From Amylibacter sp. SFDW26 (GTDB lineage Bacteria > Pseudomonadota > Alphaproteobacteria > Rhodobacterales > Rhodobacteraceae), in the NCBI RefSeq assembly GCF_009184395.1, contig NZ_WEIC01000004.1, positions 233,762 to 297,761 of the forward strand: a DNA stretch of 64,000 nucleotides. The letters are read 5' to 3'. Position 1 is the stretch's first letter. Each line of letters begins with the position of its first letter. Shown in pieces: positions 17,717-26,007 of the stretch. Under the pieces are notes generated by a model, which was not told where the DNA came from, did not search any database, and was given only the letters and a program-made list of their open reading frames with translations. The translations under genes were made by a program, and so were the position numbers.

Positions 17717-19315
17717 TTACTTATTAATCTGGGTTAAAATCGACCGTGCGGTTCGAAGCGCCATAGCTGAAATCGTGAGTGTTGGCGTCGTTGTCGCTAC
17801 TGACGGAAATAAAGCAGAACCTGCAATGAACAGGTTAGGGTGATCATGGCTGCGTCCAACGTCATCTGCAACAAATCGTTTGTTATCATGGCCCATCATT
17901 AAAGTCCCTGATGAATGGAGATGTGTATATGTTCCTAGAAGCTTGATATTTGTAGCGCCTAATATTTTGGCCATTCTAGCAACGTCGTTATAACTGGCCT
18001 CTACACCATCAGTTACGTAGCTATCCACATTATAATGTATAGAGATTTTTGGCATCCCAGAACTGTCGCGCTTATTAAAGTCGACGTTTACCTTATTAGA
18101 TACATCTGGCAGTTGTTCTGTTGACGTTTCCACTCTTAGACGCCTTAAAGCAAGGTCACTCAAATAAGTGTCTATCTCAACAGGATCAAGGCTGTGTTGT
18201 AGAGCTTCAAGCGTTAGATTATTAACGGTATCTTGGTTTATAAACGATATTAAATATCCAGAACGTTTCTTCCTAAAATCACCGTCACGCTTTGAAATAT
18301 CCGCATAAGCAGTCACTGGCCCGCGACCAGGGAAAACAGGATATGGCATATCAAAACTTATCTTAGAGCCATAATGATCCATAAGACGTTTCCCGACCAT
18401 ACCAGAAGAATTTGCTATGCCGTTTGGATGCGTTTCGCTCGTGGAAGAAAGAAGTAATCGCGGGGACTCTATGCCGTTTGCCGCTAAGACAAATATATTA
18501 GCTTTTACAGATAAAAGAGAACCATCAGGGCGCTTTACGATCGCTTTCTTAATACGGTTGTGACGGTCTGTTTCTAATCTTATTACAAGGGCATCTGCTA
18601 AAACTTGAGCGCCGTATTCTTCGGCTTTATTGATGTGCACATCACCAGAATATTGCGCTCCAATTGGACAGACATTTGTACAGTTGTGATGGCCATGGCA
18701 TTGAGGGCGATTATCATATGGACGGCTATTCCTTGCCACAGGTTTTGGCTGAAGGTTATATCCGTTGCCATTCAAAACTTTAGAAACTGTTAAATCCGCA
18801 TAAGAGGCTGCAACTGCAGACATTGGATACGGAGTTGATCTAGGGGAGTCCCAATCGGCATTATCTTCACAACTGACGCCAAGCTCTTTTTCGGCAGTTG
18901 CGTAATCAGGCTCTATTTCAGAATAAGAAAACGGCCAGTCAATTCCCACACCATAGTTAGAATTAATTGCCATATCCTGTGGCAAAAACCGATGGCAAGC
19001 AGCTGCCCAGTGCCATGTTGTACCGCCAACACCACGTAGATGGTCAGCTTGGTAGGGCGTGCCGCCAACATTTCCGATGTAATCTTCTGATGGGTCCGAT
19101 GGGTCGGTTCGCGGTGCTAATTTAGTATTTGGATATGGCGCAGAACTATCCAGTTTCCATGTTTCTTGTTGACGCTCGAAAACGTCTTCTCGGGTAAATC
19201 TTGGACCTGCTTCTAAAATGATTGTTTTTACACCGCTTTGGCTAAGCTTGTATGCTATTATTGCGCCAGCAACTCCGCTGCCTATTATTACCGCATGTGT
19301 TTCTATAGTTTGCAT
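17717..19315 (-). CDS. FAD-dependent GMC oxidoreductase (gluconate/sorbitol dehydrogenase type)
   Basis: A 532-residue flavoprotein with an N-terminal dinucleotide fold (IIGSGVAGAIIAYKLSQSG) and a C-terminal GMC domain with the HLHSSGTLMMG and TTTPTLTISAMALR motifs. The central CTNVCPIGA segment is typical of the large subunit of membrane-bound gluconate 2-, 2-ketogluconate and sorbitol dehydrogenases. These oxidise sugars or sugar alcohols in the periplasm and pass electrons to the respiratory chain. The small subunit is encoded 4 bp upstream. No cytochrome c subunit gene is adjacent. It lies between the small subunit and the cellulose-synthase-like gene, so a glycan substrate is possible. 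Confidence 0.85.
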   Translation of the reverse strand: MQTIETHAVIIGSGVAGAIIAYKLSQSGVKTIILEAGPRFTREDVFERQQETWKLDSSAPYPNTKLAPRTDPSDPSEDYIGNVGGTPYQADHLRGVGGTTWHWAAACHRFLPQDMAINSNYGVGIDWPFSYSEIEPDYATAEKELGVSCEDNADWDSPRSTPYPMSAVAASYADLTVSKVLNGNGYNLQPKPVARNSRPYDNRPQCHGHHNCTNVCPIGAQYSGDVHINKAEEYGAQVLADALVIRLETDRHNRIKKAIVKRPDGSLLSVKANIFVLAANGIESPRLLLSSTSETHPNGIANSSGMVGKRLMDHYGSKISFDMPYPVFPGRGPVTAYADISKRDGDFRKKRSGYLISFINQDTVNNLTLEALQHSLDPVEIDTYLSDLALRRLRVETSTEQLPDVSNKVNVDFNKRDSSGMPKISIHYNVDSYVTDGVEASYNDVARMAKILGATNIKLLGTYTHLHSSGTLMMGHDNKRFVADDVGRSHDHPNLFIAGSALFPSVATTTPTLTISAMALRTARSILTQINK

Positions 19316-19319
19316 GGAA

Positions 19320-19874
19320 TTATTTCTTGAGTTTTTTTAGATATTCATCAGGAATATTTGCCCAACTACCTGGTTCTAAGATTCTGGTTCCTGGAGGGGC
19401 AATATAATTACCGACTACATCCCACATTAAAGCCGCATCATATAATATTCTTTGCTTGGGCTGTGCTTCATGGAAGTAAATGCCCGTATACCAAGTCGAC
19501 AATATGTGGGAAACAAACCAAGCTTCACCATCCCCGATTTCTTTGGCTTCGACTAAGTCTGCTATGGATGCATCGGATTGTCTGTTTTCCAAACCATTCT
19601 TAATTTCGGTATAAGCTGTCGAAATGTGCTTCTTCCCCCAAGGTTCTTGTTGCATTAAAAGATACATTGTTTGTGCGCCATCTTTGTCAAGATTTTCACG
19701 ACAGCATATTAATTGTGATAAATGATAGAAAACATCAAAAGATGGATGTTCTGGATCATTAAGGCTGGGGCTGTAATTCTGAAATATTCGGAGCGTTTCT
19801 TTTGCCATAGCCGTATTTCCTAACCCGTAAGACAACAAAGATAGGACAACACTGCGTCGGTTCAGGACATTCAT
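19320..19874 (-). CDS. Small subunit of a sugar dehydrogenase (gluconate 2-DH subunit 3 / FAD-SLDH type)
   Basis: A 184-residue exported protein whose N-terminus has a twin-arginine-like leader (NRRSVVLSLLSYGLG...AMA). The remainder matches small subunits that accompany GMC dehydrogenases: FYHLSQLICCRENLDKDGAQ near the start and a C-terminal tryptophan/proline-rich region. Such subunits are thought to carry the folded flavoprotein across the membrane. It is the first gene of a three-gene minus-strand group with the GMC enzyme and the glycosyltransferase. Confidence 0.72.
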   Translation of the reverse strand: MNVLNRRSVVLSLLSYGLGNTAMAKETLRIFQNYSPSLNDPEHPSFDVFYHLSQLICCRENLDKDGAQTMYLLMQQEPWGKKHISTAYTEIKNGLENRQSDASIADLVEAKEIGDGEAWFVSHILSTWYTGIYFHEAQPKQRILYDAALMWDVVGNYIAPPGTRILEPGSWANIPDEYLKKLKK

Positions 19875-20073
19875 AAATACAACTCGTATATTTGTAATTT
19901 TAACCCCATTAGCACAAAAAGTATCATGGGGTACTTCTTAAACCGATATTCTTTCATAAAATATCAATTTTGCAACATAGTTGGTTTATTTTACAAGCTG
20001 TTAAAATTTATTATATCCACTCATGATAAGTAATATTATGTAATATTTTAATTATGGTTTCAGGGGAAATGAA

Positions 20074-20793
20074 ATGCTTACACTAAATTCTATTACTAAA
20101 GTTTCAGCAACAGCTTTGCTAATATCAACGACATCCGTTTTGGCAGAAGAAACAAACTCATCTGTTCTGATTTTTGGATCCGAAGTTGGTTCCGATAGCC
20201 TAACGGTATATACAGGTCTCATCAAAGCTTTTAATGGCGATCTAAACAAAAGCGGATATTTAGGCAGAGGATTTATAGCCTACGGTGATTACAATTATGA
20301 AACAGCTGCCGTTGCGGGTGGCTCCGTAGATATTGAAGCTGTATCTGGAGATCTTATGCTCGGCTATCAGATTGTTGGCAATCAAGCGATTATCAGCGGA
20401 TTTGCAGGGCTTGATATTCAAAGTAATGCTCTTACCCCGAATGACCCACAAAATAGCACAGGCGGATCAGCTCATGGATTTAAGATTCAAGGCGAAGTAC
20501 GCACAACTGAAAATGCTCCAGCACAAGCAAGCTTAATTGCAAGCTATTCAGGTGCAAATGAGACGTATTATTCCCGCGGGCGCATTGGGTTTAATGTTGG
20601 TAAGTTTTCCGTAGGCCCAGAAGCATCTTTGTTAGGTAACGAAGAATATGATAGCCAGAAATATGGCGCGTTCATTAGCGGTCTAAAGGTCAACTCACTA
20701 GATGTTTCTGTGAATGTCGGTTATGCGAATTCAAGCGGCAATGGTAGTTCTGATGGAGCTTATGCTGGCTTTTCTTTAGTTCGTCCTTTTTAA
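20074..20793 (+). CDS. bcsS: BcsS-like outer membrane protein of cellulose biosynthesis
   Basis: A 239-residue protein with a Sec signal peptide (to about SVLA/EE). It is then beta-rich with family landmarks: YTGLIKAFNGDLNKSGYLGR, DLMLGYQ, FAGLDIQ, and the terminal aromatic PF. This matches BcsS, an outer membrane protein found with cellulose genes in alphaproteobacteria and presumed to help export or anchor the polymer. AGGGGAAATGAA precedes the ATG. It is divergent from the dehydrogenase/glycosyltransferase group across about 200 bp, so both are probably controlled from that gap. A terminator follows. Confidence 0.7.
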   Translation: MLTLNSITKVSATALLISTTSVLAEETNSSVLIFGSEVGSDSLTVYTGLIKAFNGDLNKSGYLGRGFIAYGDYNYETAAVAGGSVDIEAVSGDLMLGYQIVGNQAIISGFAGLDIQSNALTPNDPQNSTGGSAHGFKIQGEVRTTENAPAQASLIASYSGANETYYSRGRIGFNVGKFSVGPEASLLGNEEYDSQKYGAFISGLKVNSLDVSVNVGYANSSGNGSSDGAYAGFSLVRPF

Positions 20794-20815
20794 GCACACA
20801 CAATAAAAATATTTT

Positions 20816-20845
20816 AAGCCCCGCTGAAACAAGTGGGGCTTTTTA
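20816..20845 (+). terminator. Rho-independent terminator after bcsS
   Basis: Stem AAGCCCC/GGGGCTT around a 12-nt loop, followed by TTTTT, 22 bp after the bcsS stop. Confidence 0.88.
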
Positions 20846-21152
20846 CAATTATATCAGCACTATCCATCATCATCTTTCCATATGCTTTGATCAGTATTAC
20901 ATCCTTGATTTTGTCGCTTCATTAAAGTGGTGATTAATGGTATTTTGTTTCACGTTTATATTCTAATGTTTTATTTGGGCTCAGAACGATCATTAGATCG
21001 ATTGCAGCATTCAAAGTTTTAACTCTTGAATAAATGGCGTCTTTTTCTGGGTGATCCCATAGATCCTCCATCCGCAGTGAACGTCCGCTTCCCGCCCAAA
21101 TTTGCCCGCAAAAACTTGCACATCCCTGTATGCACAAGTTTGGGGGAGAGCT

Positions 21153-21275
21153 ATGCGTAAGTTCAAAATTGGTTTGGTCCTAGCGGGACAATACCTATCG
21201 GCAATCACCAAAGATGTTATCGATGCCATCTTTGGAAACGTGAGAACGCTTGTTATATTTCGTGTTGGGGTGACC
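21153..21275 (+). pseudogene. Fragment of a HerA/TraG-like conjugation ATPase
   Basis: About 40 codons read MRKFKIGLVLAGQYLSAITK followed by a DAIFGNVRTLVIFRVG stretch. This closely follows the region of helicase-like conjugation ATPases in which the typical text is 'LAHQYLSQL...V(R)DAIFGNVGT...FRVG'. The match stops abruptly on both sides and no other part of the gene is nearby. The rest of 20846-21505 contains only short overlapping frames that I cannot assign, and is best read as debris of transferred DNA. Confidence 0.5.
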
Positions 21276-21505
21276 TTCCAAACCAAGGGCGGCCTGCACA
21301 CGGTCTGCGGCATTGATAAAACCCTGTTCTCCCAAGACTGCATGGGCTGGTGGGTTCAGACTCATCCGTGTCAGCAGAAAGTGCCGTTACCTGTAGCGTG
21401 CTGTTGACGCAAACGAGCAGACGATTGACTTCCGCATGACTGCGCGGCGAGATGCGAAGGTGAAGAAAACGTTTCTCAATAAGGCTGTCTAGTGCGTATT
21501 CGGAA

Positions 21506-22432
21506 CTACTCCAACATGCCCTCTCTGGACAGAATGTCGGGAAGGATATCTTCCGAGAGTTTGATCGTTGCATCGATGCGTGCAATCCGGCGTGCGCCAG
21601 GCCGATATGCGAGGAACACCGGATGGGCTCGCACTTGGAAGTCAGGCAAACACCTTACCAGCCTACCCGTGGTCACGGAATCGCCTAGCATGAATTCAGG
21701 TATGAGGGCAAACCCCAGACCAGCCAATGCAATATCCAAAAGAATATGGAAACTCAGCACGGCTAGTGGGCCTGAGACAGGAACGGCAGTTTCTTCCGTT
21801 AGGGACTCAAATTCCCAAATGGCTCCGGGGCGATTCCCACGGAAGGTCATGCAAGGCGCGTCGGCAAGTTCTTTGGGATGTTTCAACTTGTACTTCGCAC
21901 AAACTTCAGGTGTAGCAACCAGAATACGTCTGAAGGACCCCATCTCACGCGCAATCAGGCGATCATCGTGGACCTTGCCAATTCGAAAGGCAATATCGGT
22001 GCCAGGATCTTGCAGGTCGGCAAAGTCGTACTCGGTTCGCATAACCAGGGTCAGGTCTGGATGTCGCTCACGAGCGATGGGGAACAGTCTTGATGCGACA
22101 AGACCACCAAATTCATGCGTTGCCGCAATGTTGACTTGCCCGGATATACCGGTGCTTTCCTCGCGCGCGATATCCTGGATCAAGTCAATTTCAGCCAAAA
22201 CCGAGGCAACCCTATGTTGTAGACGTTCCCCAATTGGTGTCAGCTTGACCGACCGTGCCCCTCTCTCAAAGAGTTTTACACCCAATTGATTTTCGAGCTG
22301 TGCGACATGTCGGCTGACACCGGACTTGGCAATTCCCAACTGGTCAGCGGCCGCGCTTATACCACCGATTGTTGCAACCGTGTGGAAACTGACGAGGGCG
22401 GGCAATCCTAATGTTCTAATTTCTTGAACCAT
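21506..22432 (-). CDS. LysR-family transcriptional regulator
   Basis: A 308-residue LysR regulator. The winged helix-turn-helix is at about 9-67 (SAAADQLGIAKSGVSRHVAQ then LENQLGVKLFER). The remaining 230 residues form the two-lobed effector domain. It is transcribed away from a metallo-beta-lactamase-fold gene across 172 bp, the usual layout in which a LysR protein controls its divergent neighbour. Both genes look more GC-rich than the flanking island DNA, suggesting they arrived as a pair. Confidence 0.9.
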   Translation of the reverse strand: MVQEIRTLGLPALVSFHTVATIGGISAAADQLGIAKSGVSRHVAQLENQLGVKLFERGARSVKLTPIGERLQHRVASVLAEIDLIQDIAREESTGISGQVNIAATHEFGGLVASRLFPIARERHPDLTLVMRTEYDFADLQDPGTDIAFRIGKVHDDRLIAREMGSFRRILVATPEVCAKYKLKHPKELADAPCMTFRGNRPGAIWEFESLTEETAVPVSGPLAVLSFHILLDIALAGLGFALIPEFMLGDSVTTGRLVRCLPDFQVRAHPVFLAYRPGARRIARIDATIKLSEDILPDILSREGMLE

Positions 22433-22486
22433 GAGTTCAACTTTATCTCACTGTTCTGAAACATTGACAAGCTCTATCTTAGTTTC

Positions 22487-22511
22487 ATCATTCGAAAAAG
22501 ACGGCAATGAT
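22487..22511. promoter_or_regulatory. Candidate LysR operator
   Basis: Dyad ATCATT-N13-AATGAT in the gap between the divergent LysR and metallo-beta-lactamase genes. It has the size and symmetry of LysR boxes. This is a guess from position and symmetry only. Confidence 0.35.
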
Positions 22512-22604
22512 TTCGTTTTCAATTCGGTGAGCTTTTAAAATCAATAGCGAGGCAGTGTCTGATACTAGGCATCGCTTAGAACTAGAACCAAGGAGATAGT
22601 AATT

Positions 22605-23561
22605 ATGACAAACGATGCATCCGAGTTAAAATTTTCCCGTCGAGCAACCATGGTTGGCGGTGCTGCTATTGCTGTTTCACCCTTAGTAGCGCCTTTTGCG
22701 CAGGCCCACACTCATGAAAATTCCGAGGATCGGGAGATCATACAAATCGCCGATGGTGTTTACCGTACGCGAGAAAAATTTACCTTTGGCTTGCTGATGG
22801 ACACGGATGATGGTGTTGTCGTTTTTGACACTTTGAACGCAGACTTTTCCAGCTGGCTTGATGCTCAGATTGCGCAACGTTTTGACAAACCTGTGGCCGC
22901 TGTTGTTTATAGCCACAATCATTCTGACCATACGTCGGGTGGTGAGGTTTTCGCCAGACATGATCCAAAGTACATCAGCAGCGAGTTGGCTCGTGAGAGC
23001 CATGTCCGAATGAAAGTTGCAACAAGACCAGCCAATGTAACTTTCGATGAAGGCTATACTCTCAGACTGGGCGGTCAGGAAATACATCTTCGTTATCATG
23101 GGCCAAATGATGGAAAAGGGTCAATTTCCTTTCTCGTGCCAGACAAGGGTTTGCTCAGTGTTATTGACTGGTTGGTTATCGGTAGATTACCCTATCGCGA
23201 ATTGAACCGTTATGACATGGAGGGAACGATCCGTTCTCTGGGTGAACTGGATGCGATGAACTGGGAGCTTGCTTCTCCCGGCCACTCAATAACAGGTGGA
23301 AAAGATGGTTTACGTCTTTTCCGTCGTTATCTTGAAACCCTGCGTGATTTGACACTGGAACACATAGTTGCACGAACTCCCATGGCGCAGGCTGTTGCCA
23401 ATATCCGCTCGCAATTGGCAGCGGTTTCAGAATTTCATTCTCTAGCGCAGTTTGATGCGTGGGTGGAGGATAATATTCGAGGTATGCATTTTCAACTTGC
23501 GCGTATTGAAGGTTATGCAGATGGATTCTTACCTGACCCAGAATATGCCAGTGCTCAATAA
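22605..23561 (+). CDS. Exported metallo-beta-lactamase-fold hydrolase
   Basis: A 318-residue protein with a twin-arginine signal (SRRATMVGG at 11-19, likely cut near AQA/HTH). It has the metal-binding motif HNHSDH at 104-109, a further His in the HGPNDGKGS region, Asp188 (VIDW) and a late PGHS histidine. It should be a periplasmic zinc hydrolase. The substrate cannot be read from the sequence: family members cleave lactones, thioesters, sulfates or beta-lactams. AAGGAGATAG precedes the ATG. Divergent from, and probably controlled by, the LysR gene. Confidence 0.82.
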   Translation: MTNDASELKFSRRATMVGGAAIAVSPLVAPFAQAHTHENSEDREIIQIADGVYRTREKFTFGLLMDTDDGVVVFDTLNADFSSWLDAQIAQRFDKPVAAVVYSHNHSDHTSGGEVFARHDPKYISSELARESHVRMKVATRPANVTFDEGYTLRLGGQEIHLRYHGPNDGKGSISFLVPDKGLLSVIDWLVIGRLPYRELNRYDMEGTIRSLGELDAMNWELASPGHSITGGKDGLRLFRRYLETLRDLTLEHIVARTPMAQAVANIRSQLAAVSEFHSLAQFDAWVEDNIRGMHFQLARIEGYADGFLPDPEYASAQ

Positions 23562-23631
23562 AGTTTGATCGGTTGGCGATCAACCCTCAAATGTCTTGCC
23601 TCTCCAAAGTTAACTAAACTTAGGAACAGTT

Positions 23632-23817
23632 TTACGGAGGCAAGACAAAACTGCTTTTGTATAACTGTGGAGCAAAGCCGTAGACTTTCAGGTTTGGAAA
23701 CAGTGCAGTTACAGATATTGACCCTGTTGTATCCTGCCTTGGAGCATTACTCCCAGCAAACACACCTTTGTAATTATCTGCCCCATATTGTGCAGCCACA
23801 CCCAAAGATATTGTTGT
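23632..23817 (-). pseudogene. Beta-barrel C-terminal fragment, Slam-like
   Basis: About 60 codons read TTISLGVAAQYGADN, later SISVTALFPNLKVYGFAPQL, then stop. Alternating strands and the GFAP element resemble the barrel end of surface lipoprotein assembly modulator (Slam, DUF560) proteins, but the match is short. It breaks off exactly where the RHS fragment begins on the other strand (23816/23817), so it is a recombination scrap. Confidence 0.38.
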
Positions 23818-24397
23818 GCACGCGGTCCACGATCTAGACGGGAATAGGATTGCCGAATACCGCGGTGACACGGGCGCCATATTAGCGGAATACATCTGGC
23901 TAAACGGTGAGCTTGTGGCAGCCATTACAGAGGGCTTCACCTTCTACGTCCGCACAGACCACATCGGCCGCCCGACATTTCTCGACGATCCAAGATGGCA
24001 CCGTCATCGGTATCGCGGATTGGGAACCGTTTGGAGCCTTACACGCCACAACCAGCCCCCAAGCCCTAAACCTCCGCTTCCCAGGCCAATGGTTCGGCGG
24101 TGAAAGTGGCCTCCACCAAAACTGGATGAGGGATTACGATCCGACCACGGGCAGATACATCCAAGGCGATCCACTCGGACTTGTCGATGGAGCGAGCGTG
24201 TATGGGTATGCAAGGTAGAGTCCTAATCGTTATAGTGACCCAACTGGACAATGCCCCTGGTGCGTTGCTGCTGTACTTGGTGCATTAGTAGATTTAGGAA
24301 CGCAATTAGCACTTAATGGATTTAATTTAAAGTGTATTAACTGGAAAGAATTGGCCGTAGGGGGGCTTGCTTCTGGGCTTGGTGTGGGAGTAAGGGT
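23816..24397 (+). pseudogene. RHS/YD-repeat protein, 3' fragment
   Basis: Begins abruptly with an RHS core (DLDGNRIAEY, AEYIWLNGELVAA, VRTDHIGRPTFLDD). It shifts frame near 23985 and continues as ADWEPFGALH, LRFPGQWFGGESGLHQNWMR, DYDPTTGRYIQGDPLGL. The conserved core ends in YGYAR, where an in-frame TAG (24218-24220) replaces a likely Gln codon. The same frame then reads SPNRYSDPTGQCPWC and a hydrophobic stretch up to the integrase relic; this would be the variable toxin tail. RHS proteins carry C-terminal toxins used against rivals. This copy is dead: no N-terminus, a frameshift and a stop. Confidence 0.8.
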
Positions 24398-24550
24398 TTA
24401 CGCCACGGCTACGGCATCAACGTTGTCCGTTCAGGCATGTAGTTGAACATGTTACAGAAATGGATGGGACATGCTGATATTTGCACCACTGCAATCTATG
24501 CCAATGCTGTTGGGCCTGAGGAGTTGGAGATTGCGGATCGGATGTGGTGA
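24398..24550 (+). pseudogene. C-terminal relic of another tyrosine recombinase
   Basis: Reads LRHGYGINVVRSGM, an in-frame TAG (24440-24442), then LNMLQKWMGHADICTTAIYA and NAVGPEELEIADRMW. This includes the catalytic HxxG/R-type box region, the GHA histidine and the active-site Tyr of a site-specific recombinase of a different subfamily from the one at 13145. It lies 73 bp from the intact tRNA-Phe and fuses directly to the RHS fragment. Confidence 0.8.
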
Positions 24551-24621
24551 GAGCGCAATATATGAGATACATAGACTATTACGAGCCTAAGATTTTTTAG
24601 TTTTTGCTAAGTCTTTGATTT

Positions 24622-24669
24622 AATGGTGCCCGAGGGCGGATTTGAACCACCGACACGAGGATTTTCAGT
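24622..24669. repeat. tRNA-side attachment-site copy
   Basis: The 48 bp shared with 12953-13000; it keeps the tRNA intact, as is normal for tRNA-targeting integrases. Confidence 0.85.
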
Positions 24670-24698
24670 CCACTGCTCTACCCCTGAGCTACTCGGGC
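24624..24698 (-). tRNA. tRNA-Phe (GAA)
   Basis: 75-nt gene with encoded CCA. Acceptor GCCCGAG/CTCGGGC, anticodon loop CTGAAAA with anticodon GAA, T loop GTTCAAATC. Its 3' half is duplicated at 12953-13000, making it the attachment site of the island. Confidence 0.95.
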
Positions 24699-24784
24699 AC
24701 GAGTTTGCGATGATATGATTTACACCGCTGGGTCGGGGCGTTTTAGGATAGGGTGTCCCGTTGCGCAAGAGGTAATATGCGCTG

Positions 24785-24967
24785 TTAGTGTAATTTCTGA
24801 TTTTCTTCGGAAAAACCTGCCGGAACGCTGTCTTCTTCGTCAGTTTCCATGGTTGGAATTGCGTATCCGCCTGTAAGCCATTTTCCCAAATCTAAGTCAG
24901 CGCAACGTTTTGAACAAAACGGGCGGTACTTGGCTTTGGTGTCTTTATCGCACATAGGGCAGCTCAT
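24785..24967 (-). CDS. yacG: DNA gyrase inhibitor YacG
   Basis: A 60-residue zinc-finger protein with four cysteines at 3, 6, 18 and 22 (CPMC...FCSKRC), followed by the DLGKWLTGGYAIP motif of YacG. In E. coli YacG binds the gyrase B subunit and blocks DNA binding. The start codon overlaps the stop of the RNase E/G gene (ATGA), so they are co-translated. It ends the infA-maf-RNase-yacG operon. Confidence 0.92.
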   Translation of the reverse strand: MSCPMCDKDTKAKYRPFCSKRCADLDLGKWLTGGYAIPTMETDEEDSVPAGFSEENQKLH

Positions 24968-26007
24968 AGAGATATCACTTCGGATAGGGGTAAACGTTCG
25001 CGTTTTCTTTGTAACTCATAATGGCCCAACGTGGTCCAACCGACAAGGATTGTATCAATACCATCTGCTTTGAAAGCGCGGCGTAGTTCGGTTTCGATTG
25101 TACGGCGCTCATTCTTTGGGCTTGGCGCGAAATCAATGACGATCTGGCCGCCTAAGCCGCGTAGGCGTAGTTGACGTGGTAAATCTTTAGCCGTGGCTAT
25201 ATTCGCCTTAAGACCCGCCGTAAGCGAGAAATCAGAACCAGTGTTCACATCTACGGCTACAAGGGCGCGTGTGGGCTCTATAACCATCGAAGCACCGCCT
25301 GAAAGTAGGCATTCAGTGCGACCAAGGGCATAAAGATGATCCCAGACGCCTAATGTTTCAAAGCATTCATCCTCGGCGATGACTTCATCTGCATCGGGCC
25401 AGTTCACCCATGCCTGTTCAGCAGCGTCAGGGGCGTCTAACAACAACTCAGGCTCGCCAGATGCATCTGCAAGGACAGCATTGGCTGTTTGTGTCATAGC
25501 CGTGATATCAGCATAGACATCATCTTCTGCTGCTTCGTTACATGCAGAGCGCAAGATTAGACCGCAGTTTTCAGGCGCATCTGCGAAAGCTTCATGTGCT
25601 ATTTCACGTAAACGCAATTGTTCTTCTTCGTCTCGGATGCCGCGGGCAATATTAATGCCTGGATTGTTCGGTGTAACGATAGCGTAGCGGCTTTTGAATA
25701 ACAGTTTATTAACCACAGGTGCGGCTTTGCCTGGTTCTGCGTGTGTTACAACCTGAACCAGCATCGTGGTTCCTGGAGCGATTCCCTTGGCTTGTTTCAA
25801 AAAACCTTTTTGACCGTTGCCCAAGTTCAGGATCAGACCATTTTGACCCTTCATGGGTTGCGTCGCTTTTGCACGGTAAATCGCATTCGGGCGCGGGGCA
25901 TCTGATGTGGGATCCACAAGCAGGTCAACCAGCTTGCCATTTTCCAACATGGCAGCGGCGCGTTGGCCCTCTATTGTGTCTATGGCGACAACGGTTCCTT
26001 TTTTCAT
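24964..26007 (-). CDS. Ribonuclease E/G family protein, short form
   Basis: A 347-residue member of the Rne/Rng family. It keeps the RNase E/G catalytic core: VAVDVNTGSDF with the metal-binding Asp, and QIVIDFAP with a second Asp. It lacks the zinc-link and small domain of E. coli RNase G (489 residues), and the early S1 part is reduced. Short forms in this operon position are usual in Rhodobacterales as far as I know. It probably takes part in RNA processing. Both ends overlap neighbours by ATGA (maf upstream, yacG downstream), showing tight coupling. Confidence 0.85.
   Translation of the reverse strand: MKKGTVVAIDTIEGQRAAAMLENGKLVDLLVDPTSDAPRPNAIYRAKATQPMKGQNGLILNLGNGQKGFLKQAKGIAPGTTMLVQVVTHAEPGKAAPVVNKLLFKSRYAIVTPNNPGINIARGIRDEEEQLRLREIAHEAFADAPENCGLILRSACNEAAEDDVYADITAMTQTANAVLADASGEPELLLDAPDAAEQAWVNWPDADEVIAEDECFETLGVWDHLYALGRTECLLSGGASMVIEPTRALVAVDVNTGSDFSLTAGLKANIATAKDLPRQLRLRGLGGQIVIDFAPSPKNERRTIETELRRAFKADGIDTILVGWTTLGHYELQRKRERLPLSEVISL

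Larger units (their letters stand above)
12953..24698. mobile_element. Decayed genomic island inserted in tRNA-Phe
   Basis: About 11.7 kb lies between an intact minus-strand tRNA-Phe gene (24624-24698) and a 48-bp copy of its 3' half (12953-13000, 2 mismatches, same orientation). This is the usual mark of integration by a tyrosine recombinase at a tRNA 3' end. Contents fit: a broken integrase next to the far repeat, an AlpA-type regulator, a second integrase relic next to the tRNA, RHS and ATPase fragments, and cargo genes of differing base composition. All integrases seen are broken, so the element is probably fixed in place. Confidence 0.85.
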
